Below, piece by piece: positions 26,570 through 36,030 of a stretch of DNA of 64,000 bases; position 1 is the stretch's first letter; each line of letters starts with the position of its first letter. The position numbers and the translations under genes were made by a program. Under the pieces are notes generated by a model that was not told the DNA's origin, made no database searches, and was given only the letters and a program-made list of their open reading frames with translations. The DNA is taken from assembly GCA_025800385.1 (NCBI GenBank), contig JAOXRS010000173.1, forward strand, positions 161,350 through 225,349, written 5' to 3'. Source of the DNA: Candidatus Albibeggiatoa sp. nov. NOAA (GTDB lineage Bacteria > Pseudomonadota > Gammaproteobacteria > Beggiatoales > Beggiatoaceae).

Positions 26570-26597
26570 ATTTTACAATTTTAAATCATCTTGTCAA
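26570..26597 (-). promoter_or_regulatory. Sigma70 promoter of the tRNA Gly-Cys-Leu unit
   Basis: Read on the minus strand: TTGACA (26597-26592), 16-base spacer, TAAAAT (26575-26570). The predicted start is a few bases before tRNA-Gly. Confidence 0.8.
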
Positions 26598-26973
26598 CAA
26601 CTTTTTTAATTTTTTTTTGAAATGCTTAAAAATGTTGAAAACAATCAAAACTGCTAACAAGGCTTCGTTTGCTGCTTGATTAGCTGTTTGAAGTCGCGCA
26701 TTATACCAAGCTAAAAAGGCATTGCAAGCGTTTTTTTGAATATTTTTAAAACTTATTTTAATTACTTTATAAAATCAGACTATTATAAAAAGTATGTCGA
26801 TATAATATGATTTGTTGTATTTTACTAAAATGTTCAGTACGAAAGGATCAAACTGACATTTTAGTAGTCATCCATAGTGAATGAGGTGTTTTAAGTATTT
26901 GGCTTTTCTGTAAAAGACCAACAAAACTTAAAATCATCGTATTGTAATAAAGCTATATTAAATTGAGGCAAGG
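26598..26973. other. Gene-free region with an orphan long hairpin
   Basis: About 375 bases between the tRNA promoter and the end of the LprI-like gene. The only structure seen is a near-perfect inverted repeat: TACTAAAATGTTCAGT (26823-26838) and ACTGACATTTTAGTA (26852-26866). This gives a 15-base stem with a single bulged T and a 13-base loop. There is no T-run on either side, so it is not an intrinsic terminator. Confidence 0.6.
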
Positions 26974-27804
26974 CTACCATTCATTTTGATAATCTTTAAA
27001 TGAGACGTAACCTAGTTGTTTCGCCGTTTGTATGCTCTCTTCAATATTATCAGGTTCAGCAGAATGATAAGATTGATTACTCACTTTATGTATATACCAG
27101 TTTGATTTTTTAGGCACATATTTAAAAGTGATGTATTTCGTCCATCGCCAAGAGCTGCCACCGTGATGTTCAACTGTAAAATAGCCATTTTTGATTGCTG
27201 TACGCTGATATGGGTCACCTAACATGCCACCGCATTCCACGCATAACACCACATGGTCATTTCGTGCTGCAAGGTGTAGTTGACTGTTTGCATCACGAAT
27301 TAAAATCAGTAATGGACGCAAGGCCTCACCTTGTTCATTGTCTTGGGCTAAAATCAATACCACATCGTTATACTGATCCCGATTTAAATCACCTTCAGCC
27401 ATATCTAAAATTTTATAGCCAGCAGGCACAAAATCATTAATATGTCGACTAGCTGTTTGAGCTGATAAACCACTCACCGAATTCATGCCTAAGCGTGAGT
27501 CAAAATCAGCAATTCGAGATTGGTATACATTAACTAGACAGGTGATGTTATCGATAGCACATTGTTTCAATCGCTGTTTTAGCCACTGGCGTTGTTCTTG
27601 TTTGAGTGTTTTGACTTCAGAGTTTGATAATGATTTGCGTAAAGCATTGTAACGTTGACTCAATAAACTATCTGCTGCATCCAAATCTGCGTTGTCACAA
27701 ATAGCGTGCTCGATCGGTGCACTGGCCTTATTACAATTAAAACTGGCTGCGATACTCGGCTGGCTGACAAAAATAAGCAATAGAAAGAGTATTCTGTAGT
27801 GCAT
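26974..27804 (-). CDS. Secreted protein with LprI-type (DUF1311) domain
   Basis: 276 residues. A signal peptide is cut near SIAA (about residue 20). Residues 20-95 have the DUF1311/LprI pattern: FNCNKASAPIEHAICDNADL, RYNALRKSLS, EQRQWLKQRLKQC, with four cysteines for disulfides. LprI of mycobacteria inhibits lysozyme; most family members are uncharacterised. The C-terminal part (130-276) resembles a periplasmic beta domain with DLNRDQYNDVVLIL and a CVECGG pair. Probably periplasmic; whether it inhibits a lysozyme is inference. Confidence 0.75.
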   Translation of the reverse strand: MHYRILFLLLIFVSQPSIAASFNCNKASAPIEHAICDNADLDAADSLLSQRYNALRKSLSNSEVKTLKQEQRQWLKQRLKQCAIDNITCLVNVYQSRIADFDSRLGMNSVSGLSAQTASRHINDFVPAGYKILDMAEGDLNRDQYNDVVLILAQDNEQGEALRPLLILIRDANSQLHLAARNDHVVLCVECGGMLGDPYQRTAIKNGYFTVEHHGGSSWRWTKYITFKYVPKKSNWYIHKVSNQSYHSAEPDNIEESIQTAKQLGYVSFKDYQNEW

Positions 27805-27957
27805 AAATTAATTCCTTTGGTAAGTGAGTGATATAGTCAACTTTTCTCTGCGCTTTTGATGGGTGTCAATCATCGTTAGCTTAGAATGGCTTATACCAAC
27901 TTATTTTAGACGGAAATAACTTGCATTATTTGCACTATAAAGAATATTTTTTTGAAA

Positions 27958-27991
27958 GGGAAAAACCTGACAGAGCTGAGCCATCAGGTTT
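27958..27991 (-). terminator. Terminator after secG
   Basis: On the minus strand AAACCTGA pairs with TCAGGTTT (27984-27991 and 27963-27970 in plus coordinates) around a 13-base loop, running into TTTTTCCC. It begins about 10 bases after the secG stop. Confidence 0.75.
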
Positions 27992-28000
27992 AAAACTGAT

Positions 28001-28348
28001 TTACTGTGCTGGAATCGTTGGTAAGTCAGATGCTGTAGTTGGCGTTGCTAACTCTACAGGTGGCATATCTGTTACTGGTGCTGTTTGAAGCATTTCTGTC
28101 ACACTGCTTGGCTGTTGTGTTGGCATTGCAAAATAAGCCAAAGTCAAACTAGTAATGAAGAATGCAGCAGCTAAAATGCTCGTTACTTGGGTTAAGAACG
28201 AACCTGAGCCACGACTACCAAATACGGTTGAAGAAGCACCACCACCAAATGCAGCACCTGCTTCCGCGCCTTTACCGTGTTGAACCAGAATAAAACCAAT
28301 CAATCCTGCACAAATCAGAATATGAATAGTAACAATTATTGAGTGCAT
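28001..28348 (-). CDS. secG: Preprotein translocase subunit SecG
   Basis: 115 residues with two membrane helices and the SecG signature [35 protein letters not shown] (positions 18-52), followed by [21 protein letters not shown] and an acidic Pro/Thr-rich tail. SecG assists SecYE during export. It lies 7 bases after tpiA, the common tpiA-secG order. Confidence 0.97.
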   Translation of the reverse strand: MHSIIVTIHILICAGLIGFILVQHGKGAEAGAAFGGGASSTVFGSRGSGSFLTQVTSILAAAFFITSLTLAYFAMPTQQPSSVTEMLQTAPVTDMPPVELATPTTASDLPTIPAQ

Positions 28349-28355
28349 AATTACC

Positions 28356-29108
28356 CTACTTTGCTGCTTGACAGATAGCTAAAAAATCTTCGGCTTTTAA
28401 TGACGCTCCTCCAATCAATCCACCATCAATGTCTTGCTGTGCAACTAATTCTTCAGCATTCGCTGGTTTCATGCTACCGCCATATAAAATTCTTACTTTG
28501 TCTGCAATGGCTGCATCCTGTTCCGCAATACGTCCGCGAATAAATGCATGTACTGCTTGTGCTTGTTCAGGGGTTGCGGTTTTACCCGTACCAATTGCCC
28601 AAACAGGCTCATAAGCAATCACAGCATTTTCTAAAGAAGCTACACCATTGGCATTTATTACTGCATCTAACTGACGTGCAACCACAGCTTCAGTATTACC
28701 CGCTTCGCGCTCTTCCAATAATTCACCTATGCAAATAATTGGTGTTAAGCCATCGGCTTGGGCTTTAGCTGATTTTGTTGCAACTAATTCGTCAGTTTCA
28801 CCATATAACGTGCGACGCTCAGAGTGACCGACAATCACATATTGACAAGCAAAGTCATTTAACATCGTTGTTGAGACTTCACCTGTGTATGCTCCGTTAT
28901 CTTGCTCTGATACATTTTGAGCACCATAAGCAATCTTAGTATCCTTAAGTGATTCACTTACTTGCTGCAAATAGACAAAAGGCGCGCACACTGCAACTTC
29001 CGCTTGTTGCACACTGTCCATACCTTGTTTAATGCCTTCAAGTAAACTCTCGATGCTGGCTTTTGAGCCATTCATCTTCCAGTTGCCCGCGATTAATGGT
29101 TGACGCAT
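28356..29108 (-). CDS. tpiA: Triosephosphate isomerase
   Basis: Interconverts dihydroxyacetone phosphate and glyceraldehyde-3-phosphate. 250 residues from [14 protein letters not shown] (catalytic Asn and Lys), with [10 protein letters not shown] (catalytic His), [19 protein letters not shown] (catalytic Glu) and the phosphate loop [16 protein letters not shown] longer frame of 54 extra codons exists upstream but is not part of the family. A GAGGAG sequence stands about 12 bases before this ATG. Operon with secG. Confidence 0.97.
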   Translation of the reverse strand: MRQPLIAGNWKMNGSKASIESLLEGIKQGMDSVQQAEVAVCAPFVYLQQVSESLKDTKIAYGAQNVSEQDNGAYTGEVSTTMLNDFACQYVIVGHSERRTLYGETDELVATKSAKAQADGLTPIICIGELLEEREAGNTEAVVARQLDAVINANGVASLENAVIAYEPVWAIGTGKTATPEQAQAVHAFIRGRIAEQDAAIADKVRILYGGSMKPANAEELVAQQDIDGGLIGGASLKAEDFLAICQAAK

Positions 29109-29521
29109 TTTTATTATAATCTCCTCACTTTGGGGGAATGGATTGTAACGATTAGATAGGCAAAAATCAAATTGTAGCAGTAAATTACATCGTTTTGTAT
29201 ATACAATTTTGCTCAAATGAAACGGCTTAAATCTGACAGAATCATTTGCTGCCGAAAAACCAACCATCAATCTGTCTGATTGAGCAAATTAATCAGCAAT
29301 AAATTTTTCATTTTTCTCCATGATTTAATCCTATGAACAATTAATCAGCAAATAGCATCATTTTTTTATTTTTTGTTAAACCAAATATTTATAAAAATCA
29401 AAGATTAAATATATTTTTTTGAGTATCAGACATTAATTTCTCTCGATATTGCTAAGAGTTTCTGCTACATTATTTCCACTCTCTAACATATCTCAAACTC
29501 ACTTCAACTCGTATAAAAATC
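29109..29521. other. Divergent intergenic region with a 13-base direct repeat
   Basis: 413 bases between tpiA and the macro-domain gene. AATTAATCAGCAA occurs twice, at 29287-29299 and 29339-29351, 52 bases apart. No firm promoter or gene was recognised. Confidence 0.45.
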
Positions 29522-30088
29522 ATGAAAACCAAAGTTGATGTTAAACAAGCAGATATTACCTTGCTTGAAGTCGATGCTATCGTCAATGCAGCCAATGAAA
29601 GTTTAATGGGTGGTGGCGGAGTAGATGGCGCGATTCACCGTGCAGCAGGTGCAGAACTAAAAGCAGAATGCCGTACTTTAGGCGGTTGTCCGACAGGTAC
29701 AGCAAAAATCACTCAAGGTTACAATTTACCTGCTAACCATATCATTCATACAGTCGGGCCTATTTGGCGTGGCGGCGTAGACAATGAAGCGGAAACCCTC
29801 GCTAATTGTTATACAAACAGCTTACAAGTTGCACTAGATAACAATATCAAAACCATTGCTTTTCCTGCAATTAGTTGCGGTGTTTATGGTTACCCCATCA
29901 TGGATGCAGTTAAAATTGCGGTCAAAACCACGTATGAATTTATCACGGAGCATGAAGGCATTGAACGTGTGACTTTTGTTGCATTCAATGAAGACATTTT
30001 CCGAACTTATCAAATGGCTTTGAATACAGCAATGTTTGCCCCTGCTGACTATTACAAAGTACCAACTGAGGTAAAAAATCATGACTAA
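29522..30088 (+). CDS. Macro-domain protein, O-acetyl-ADP-ribose deacetylase-like
   Basis: 188 residues of a MacroD/YmdB-type macro domain: DITLLEVDAIVNAANESLMGGGGVDGAIHRAAG (ADP-ribose pocket with catalytic Asn and Asp), LPANHIIHTVGPIW and FPAISCGVYGYP. Such enzymes remove ADP-ribose or acetyl from O-acetyl-ADP-ribose and from protein Glu/Asp ADP-ribose. It overlaps the following SDR gene by 8 bases. Confidence 0.93.
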   Translation: MKTKVDVKQADITLLEVDAIVNAANESLMGGGGVDGAIHRAAGAELKAECRTLGGCPTGTAKITQGYNLPANHIIHTVGPIWRGGVDNEAETLANCYTNSLQVALDNNIKTIAFPAISCGVYGYPIMDAVKIAVKTTYEFITEHEGIERVTFVAFNEDIFRTYQMALNTAMFAPADYYKVPTEVKNHD

Positions 30089-30818
30089 TCAAGTGGCTTT
30101 AGTAACGGGTGCAAATCGTGGTATTGGTTTAGAAGTATGCCGTCAATTAGCTCAGCAAGATATTCAAGTGATTTTAGCTTGTCGTGATGTCGCAAAAGGA
30201 CAAGCCGCTGCCGAAAAATTGGGCTTGGATAATATTACTGTGCATCAATTGGATGTAACTGATGAACAGAGTCTATTAAATACAAAAAGCTGGGTTCAAG
30301 AAAATTATGGACGTTTAGATATTTTAGTGAACAATGCTGGTATTTTTCCTGATGTCGCAACGGGAGATGCTTCTACAATTGATGGCACTGAAAGCAGTAT
30401 TTTTAATGTAAATATTGACAATGTTCGCACTGCAATGGAAACCAATTTATACGCGCCTTTACGTTTATGCCAGCTATTTATCCCGATGATGGTTGAGCAA
30501 GACTATGGTCGTGTGGTGAATATTTCCAGTGGCATGGGGCAATTGAGTGAAATGGATGGTTGTTGCCCTGGATATCGTACATCAAAAACGGCTTTGAATA
30601 CAGTGACACGGGTTTTTGCTGCTGAATTGAAAATGGCTCAAATTGATAATGTATTAATTAATTCTGTTTGCCCCGGTTGGGTAAGAACCGATATGGGTGG
30701 TGCAAATGCAGACCGTGATGTACAGCAAGGTGCAGCAGGTATTGTCTGGCTTGCAACACTGGATGCAAACGGTGAAAGTGGTGGCTTTTTCCGTGATAAA
30801 CAGCGGATTGAATGGTAA
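30081..30818 (+). CDS. Short-chain dehydrogenase/reductase
   Basis: 245 residues, classical SDR with TGANRGIGLEV (cofactor glycine motif), NNAGIF, the Ser in NISSGMG and YRTSKTALN (catalytic Tyr and Lys), and CPGWVRTDMGG. The order resembles carbonyl-reductase-type SDRs that prefer NADPH. Substrate unknown. Co-translated with the macro-domain gene. Confidence 0.9.
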   Translation: MTNQVALVTGANRGIGLEVCRQLAQQDIQVILACRDVAKGQAAAEKLGLDNITVHQLDVTDEQSLLNTKSWVQENYGRLDILVNNAGIFPDVATGDASTIDGTESSIFNVNIDNVRTAMETNLYAPLRLCQLFIPMMVEQDYGRVVNISSGMGQLSEMDGCCPGYRTSKTALNTVTRVFAAELKMAQIDNVLINSVCPGWVRTDMGGANADRDVQQGAAGIVWLATLDANGESGGFFRDKQRIEW

Positions 30819-30944
30819 GAAAATCAGCTGCTTTATGGTAGTCATTAAAATATTTTACCAATAAAAACCATATAAATTTTGTACAATAAGTCTACGTTTT
30901 TATCGTGCTGTATTTAAGCTTTGTTATAGAAGATCACTAAGCCC

Positions 30945-32681
30945 ATGCTACAAAAACTACGTACTCGTCTAGCTGCTTCTGAGGCTCTGCCACAGCTTTC
31001 ATTTTTGGCTGTGATAATCGGTATTCTGACAGGGTTTGTCGTTTTATGCCTACATTTACTGGTCGAATGGGGACAAAAGCAGTTCTTAACAACAGCTGAT
31101 GACTTTGAAAGTTTGCCGCCTTTATTTCGGGTTTTATTGCCTGTGGTGGGTGGTTTAGTCGTTGGCTTATTGATACAAAGTTTCAGGCCTGAAAACCGCG
31201 GGGTAGGTGTCGTCCATGTGATGGAACGCTTGGTATATCATCAAGGTTATTTACCATTGCGTAATGCCGTTTTGCAATTTTTTGGGGCTGCGATTTGTTT
31301 AGTCTCTGGACATTCTGTCGGGCGTGAAGGGCCTGTGGTGCATCTTGGAGGCGCGACAGGTAGTTTATTAGGTCAAACCTTAAAGCTGCCAAATAATAGC
31401 CTCAGAATTTTAATTGCTTGCGGTGTCAGTGCTGCGATTTCTGCTTCATTTAATACACCTTTAGCCGCAGTGATTTTTACCATGGAAGTGGTGATGGTGG
31501 AATATTCTGTGGCCAGTTTTACCCCCGTGATTATTTCTACCGTGATCGCAACCGTGATTACACGTCATTTTACTGAAATCGATGCAACTTTCCGCCTTTC
31601 TTCCGATATGGTATTTCAACAGCCGTTCCCTGAACTCGCTTATTTGGTTTTAGTCGGTATTGTGATTGGTCTGGTTGCCACTTTATTTATTTATATCTTA
31701 GAAATGGTGACGAAAAACGTTGCCCCGAAATTTGAGATTTGGCAGCGCACCACTTTGGCGGGCTTGTTAACGGGGATTGTCAGTTTATGGGTACCTCAGA
31801 TCATGGGTACTGGCTATGACACAGTCAATGCAACATTGATGGGCGAGTCCGTTTTAAGCGTGCTTTTGATGATTGCGATTGCTAAATTATTAATTACGCC
31901 TGTTTGTTTGGGTTTAGGTTTACCGGGGGGGTTGATTGGCCCTATTCTATTGATTGGTGCAATGGTTGGTGGTGCAATGGGTATGTTGATTTCTGAATTT
32001 ATGCCTCATGCCAAAACTGAACATATGTTATACGCTATGTTTGGAATGGGTGCGATGATGGGTGCAGTATTGCAAGCACCGTTGGCCGCTCTTACCGCAT
32101 TGCTGGAATTTACTTATAACCCCAGTTTGATTTTACCCAGTATGGTGGTGATTATCAGTGCGCACTTAATTGTCGGCAGCTCACCGTGGCGTAAACATTC
32201 TGTATTTATTGAATTGATGCGGGCGCGTGGTTTAGATTATCGAACCGATCCTATTTCTCAGTCATTACGACGAATTGGGGTGACACATGCGATGGAGCAG
32301 CAATTTGTCGTCTTGCCTTGTGATATGCAGAAAACGACGGCAATTGAGGCATTACAACATGAACCACTGTGGATTGTGGCGCACGATCAGCAACAGAATT
32401 GTCATTTATTACCCGCTTCAGATTTGGCGCGTTATTTACAAAGCAATGAAACTGAAGAGTCAATTAATCTGGTTTCTATTCCAGCGCAACGTCAGCAGAT
32501 TATCCCAATTTATCCTCAAGCCACATTGCAGGAAGCGCAAGAATTATTGGATAAGCAAGGTTGTGAAGCTTTGTATATCACTGATAAAGATTCAAAATCT
32601 AGCGGTGATCCTAGTGTGAATATTCAAGGCATTTTGACTCGCCACGATATTGAAACACATTATCGGTATAGTAGCTATTAG
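30945..32681 (+). CDS. CLC-family chloride channel/transporter with CBS pair
   Basis: 578 residues. About ten helices with CLC selectivity-filter motifs GHSVGREGPVVHLG (gating Glu) and GLPGGLIGPILLIGA. The first motif, usually GSGIP, is here NRGVGVV, which suggests altered anion selectivity. After residue 440 two CBS-like segments form a cytoplasmic regulatory pair. It may be a channel or a proton-coupled antiporter. Single gene with the CNNM-like gene 53 bases downstream. Confidence 0.92.
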   Translation: MLQKLRTRLAASEALPQLSFLAVIIGILTGFVVLCLHLLVEWGQKQFLTTADDFESLPPLFRVLLPVVGGLVVGLLIQSFRPENRGVGVVHVMERLVYHQGYLPLRNAVLQFFGAAICLVSGHSVGREGPVVHLGGATGSLLGQTLKLPNNSLRILIACGVSAAISASFNTPLAAVIFTMEVVMVEYSVASFTPVIISTVIATVITRHFTEIDATFRLSSDMVFQQPFPELAYLVLVGIVIGLVATLFIYILEMVTKNVAPKFEIWQRTTLAGLLTGIVSLWVPQIMGTGYDTVNATLMGESVLSVLLMIAIAKLLITPVCLGLGLPGGLIGPILLIGAMVGGAMGMLISEFMPHAKTEHMLYAMFGMGAMMGAVLQAPLAALTALLEFTYNPSLILPSMVVIISAHLIVGSSPWRKHSVFIELMRARGLDYRTDPISQSLRRIGVTHAMEQQFVVLPCDMQKTTAIEALQHEPLWIVAHDQQQNCHLLPASDLARYLQSNETEESINLVSIPAQRQQIIPIYPQATLQEAQELLDKQGCEALYITDKDSKSSGDPSVNIQGILTRHDIETHYRYSSY

Positions 32682-32734
32682 TAAATTGTGACAAAAGCAT
32701 GATTTGAATTTTTTGATTTGACAAGGTTTTTATT

Positions 32735-33997
32735 ATGATGGACTTGTTGTCTATTTTATTCATGATTGTGTTGTTTTTGGCTTTAAAAGGTTTCTTTTCA
32801 GGCTCTGAAATCGCACTTGTGAATGCTGATAAAATCAAACTACGCCATAAAGCCCGTCAAGGTAATAAAGGGGCAAAAATGGCGTTGAAAATGTTCGAAA
32901 CCCCGCATGTTATTTTGGGTACAACATTAGTCGGTACAAATATCGCCACAGTCGTTTTAACCACCTTGGGTGCGAGCTTGATGATGGGTTATTTCGGCAA
33001 AGCAGGTGATTTGTACGCGTTTCTGATTTTCACCCCACTTTTGCTGATTTTTGGCGAAATTGTGCCTAAAAGTGTATATCAGCAACAATCTGATTATCTT
33101 GCCCCTATCATTGTTTATCCGTTACGCTTTTTCGCGACTTTGTTTTATCCCATTGTATTTATTTTTTCTCGCATCGCTCATTTAATGGCCAGAGTATTGG
33201 GTGGTGGTAAAACTGAGCAAAATTTATTTATTACTCGTGAGCAATTACGCAGTATTCTCGATATGGCTGAACGGGGTTCTAATGTTGATGTATTTGATCG
33301 TGAAAGGATTTCCCGAGCAATTCGATTTGCTGATACTTTGGTGGGAGAGGCAATGATTCCTGTCGCTGAGATGGTTGCAATTAATTATAACCGTAGTACG
33401 ACAGATGCAATTTCTTTGGTTAGGCGGCGCGGCTTTAATCGTTTGCCCGTTTATCACAACAATATTACCAATGTGACGGGGATTGTAACGATTACCACTT
33501 GGGATTTATTAGATAAGACTTTAGCAGATCAACCTTTAGAAACATTGATTAAACCCGCTTATTACGTTTCTCAATTACAAACCATTGATGAGTTATTGCC
33601 CGTATTGCGCGAACGTGAAGACCATACTGCGATTGTCGTTGACGAGTTTGGTTCTGCGATTGGGATGATTACCATGGAAGACATTTTAGAAGAAGTGGTT
33701 GGCGAGATTGATGTGGGTTATGATTTTGAAGAATATTTGCCTAAACGTCGGCGTATTTTCGAAATGTTAGACGAAGAAACTTTTTTGATGGATTCACGTT
33801 TGCCCATTTCCGAAGCCAATGATGTACTGGATACTCATCTGCCTACCACTGAAGCACATACAATCGGTGGCCTAGTCTTATCACGTTTGCGCCATATTCC
33901 TAAAGCGGGCGAATCCACAGTGATTGGTGGTTTTTGTTTCACTGTTGAAGAAGCCTCAGAACGTGCCATTCTCAAATTACGAGTCGAACCAGAGTAA
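32735..33997 (+). CDS. CNNM/HlyC family membrane protein (DUF21-CBS-CorC_HlyC)
   Basis: 420 residues. An N-terminal DUF21 membrane domain (KGFFSGSEIALVNADKIKLRHKA; TTLVGTNIATVVLTTLGASL; FGEIVPKSVYQQ), then a CBS pair (AMIPVAEMVAI...FNRLPVYHNN and DHTAIVVDEFGSAIGMITMEDILEEVVGEI) and a C-terminal CorC/HlyC domain. Homologues handle magnesium or cobalt export or protect membranes; the old name haemolysin is misleading. It may start at the first or second of two adjacent ATGs. Confidence 0.92.
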   Translation: MMDLLSILFMIVLFLALKGFFSGSEIALVNADKIKLRHKARQGNKGAKMALKMFETPHVILGTTLVGTNIATVVLTTLGASLMMGYFGKAGDLYAFLIFTPLLLIFGEIVPKSVYQQQSDYLAPIIVYPLRFFATLFYPIVFIFSRIAHLMARVLGGGKTEQNLFITREQLRSILDMAERGSNVDVFDRERISRAIRFADTLVGEAMIPVAEMVAINYNRSTTDAISLVRRRGFNRLPVYHNNITNVTGIVTITTWDLLDKTLADQPLETLIKPAYYVSQLQTIDELLPVLREREDHTAIVVDEFGSAIGMITMEDILEEVVGEIDVGYDFEEYLPKRRRIFEMLDEETFLMDSRLPISEANDVLDTHLPTTEAHTIGGLVLSRLRHIPKAGESTVIGGFCFTVEEASERAILKLRVEPE

Positions 33998-34216
33998 TGC
34001 TTTTGTCTTAATGCTGACAATTTTTTTCTATACCTACAATTACGTCCACCTCTATTTCTTAAATCCCGTTTTTACATGCAGTTAAGTTTATAATTAATGT
34101 CTTAAATGCTGCAATGCAATAAAATAGTTGTTTCAGCCGTCTTAAATCACCTTTGATATGTTATAATTAGCTGTTTTTATTTCTAATTCTTAACAATAAT
34201 ATTTCAGGGGTATTTT

Positions 34217-35746
34217 GTGTTTTTCAATTTTGACAATACAAGTCATAGTGCTAAAAGCGATATTCTATCGGGTTTGACTGTTGCACTTGCACTCGTGCCA
34301 GAAGCGGTGGCTTTTGCGTTTGTTGCAGGGGTTGAGCCTTTAGTTGGGTTGTATGCTGCATTTATGGTGGGATTGATTACGGCGGTGATTGGCGGTCGCC
34401 CTGGTATGATCTCAGGTGCAACGGGTGCGCTAGCGGTTGTGATGGTTGCGTTGGTTTCTGAGCATGGCGTTGAATATTTATTTGCAACAGTCGTTCTTAT
34501 GGGCATCATTCAAATCATCGTGGGCATGTTGAGATTAGGGAAATTCATTCGCATGGTACCTCACCCCGTGATGTTAGGTTTTGTCAACGGCTTAGCAATT
34601 GTGATCTTTCTTGCACAACTTAAATCTTTCCAAATCACTGATGAAACAGGACAAAGCCAGTGGTTACAAGGTGATATGTTGTATCTCATGCTAGGTTTGG
34701 TTGCATTGACAATGGCAATTATCCACTTCTTACCAAAATTAACTAAAGCGATTCCTTCTTCATTGGCGGCGATTGTGGTGGTGTCTTTCATCGTGATTGG
34801 TTTAAATTTAGAAAGCCGTACAGTTGGTGATATGGCTTCGATAGCAGGCGGGTTGCCAACATTTAGTATTCCAAGTGTTCCATTCACTTTAGAAACTCTG
34901 ATGATTATATTGCCTTACGCTGTGATTTTAGCGGCGATTGGCTTGATTGAATCTTTATTAACTTTGAGCTTGATTGATGAATTAACTGAAACCCGTGGGC
35001 GAGGTAACAAAGAGTGTATTGCGCAAGGTGTGGCTAATACCACTACGGGCTTTTTTGGCGGTATGGGTGGCTGTGCCATGATTGGGCAAAGTATGATTAA
35101 TATTAATTCTGGTGGGCGTGGTCGTCTTTCAGGTATTTCTGCTGCATTGTTTTTGTTAGCGTTTATTTTATTTGCCTCAGGTTTGATTGAAATGATTCCA
35201 TTGGCCGCGCTTACAGGTGTGATGTTTATGGTGGTGATTGGTACATTTGAGTGGTCTAGCTTGAAAATCATGGGCAAGATTCCACGTTCTGATGCATTTG
35301 TATTGGTTTTAGTGTCTGGGGTAACTGTTGCAACGGATTTAGCAATTGCAGTTGTTGTGGGTGTGATTGTGTCAGCGTTGGTTTTTGCGTGGCAACATGC
35401 GAAACATATCACGGTCAAAACATATGAAGGCAAATTGGGTGGTAAGGTTTATGAGTTACATGGGCCTTTATTTTTTGCTGCAGTGAACAATTTCCATAAT
35501 TTATTTGATCCTGAAAATGATCCTGATGATGTGGTCGTTGAATTCCAACATTCTCGTGTCATGGATCATAGTGCGATTGAAGCGATTGATACGTTAGCCG
35601 AGCGTTATTTAAATGCAGGAAAGCGGTTGCATCTTCGTCATTTAAGTGCGGATTGTCGTACACTGTTACGTAAAGCGGGTAATTTAGTTGAGGTGAATGT
35701 GATTGAAGACCCTCGCTATCAAGTTGCAGATGATTTGCTTGCTTAG
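34217..35746 (+). CDS. SulP-family anion transporter with STAS domain
   Basis: 509 residues. GTG start with AGGGG 6 bases before it. Membrane part (1-390) with SulP features: [52 protein letters not shown], and [25 protein letters not shown]. The C-terminal STAS domain (about 405-505) contains [19 protein letters not shown]. The family carries sulfate, bicarbonate or other anions; the substrate cannot be assigned. A hairpin follows the stop. Confidence 0.93.
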   Translation: MFFNFDNTSHSAKSDILSGLTVALALVPEAVAFAFVAGVEPLVGLYAAFMVGLITAVIGGRPGMISGATGALAVVMVALVSEHGVEYLFATVVLMGIIQIIVGMLRLGKFIRMVPHPVMLGFVNGLAIVIFLAQLKSFQITDETGQSQWLQGDMLYLMLGLVALTMAIIHFLPKLTKAIPSSLAAIVVVSFIVIGLNLESRTVGDMASIAGGLPTFSIPSVPFTLETLMIILPYAVILAAIGLIESLLTLSLIDELTETRGRGNKECIAQGVANTTTGFFGGMGGCAMIGQSMININSGGRGRLSGISAALFLLAFILFASGLIEMIPLAALTGVMFMVVIGTFEWSSLKIMGKIPRSDAFVLVLVSGVTVATDLAIAVVVGVIVSALVFAWQHAKHITVKTYEGKLGGKVYELHGPLFFAAVNNFHNLFDPENDPDDVVVEFQHSRVMDHSAIEAIDTLAERYLNAGKRLHLRHLSADCRTLLRKAGNLVEVNVIEDPRYQVADDLLA

Positions 35747-35758
35747 TCAGCTTGTATG

Positions 35759-35789
35759 GATAAGGTGGTGTTTAGTTCATCGCCTTATC
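35759..35789 (+). terminator. Hairpin after the SulP gene, probable terminator
   Basis: GATAAGG (35759-35765) pairs with CCTTATC (35783-35789), extended inward by five further pairs, two of them G-T, for a stem of 12. Only a weak T-rich tail follows. Confidence 0.5.
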
Positions 35790-35817
35790 TTGTGAATTAT
35801 TAATGTATTGAAGACCG

Positions 35818-35931
35818 CTTTCAAGAACCTTATAACAATGGGAGCAGGGTCGTCGTAAACCTTTAGGAGCTACAAAAACATTATTGAAAATAATTGCAAA
35901 ACATCCAGAGATTTTGCATGAAGTGATATAG
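35818..35931 (+). pseudogene. Remnant of an HTH (NadS/HigA-like) antitoxin gene
   Basis: Read in one frame, 35818-35931 gives LSRTL, a stop (TAA where CAA for Gln is expected), then QWEQGRRKPLGATKTLLKI and IAKHPEILHEVI, ending at TAG. This is the C-terminal end of the XRE-type antitoxins related to NadS/HigA, in which RTLQxWEQGRRKP is characteristic. The N-terminal helix-turn-helix and any toxin gene are missing. A decayed toxin-antitoxin unit at the edge of the accessory region. Confidence 0.75.
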
Positions 35932-36030
35932 AGTTATTTTATAACCAGTAAAAAATTGAGTTTAAAAGATAAAAAATAAATAACTACTTTACATGACATG
36001 CAACTTTTTGGATTTAATTAAGAACAATTC

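Noticed and set aside
29109..29270. 54-codon N-terminal extension of triosephosphate isomerase
   Set aside because: The family begins at the [14 protein letters not shown] start; the extension has no homologous character and an unlikely composition.
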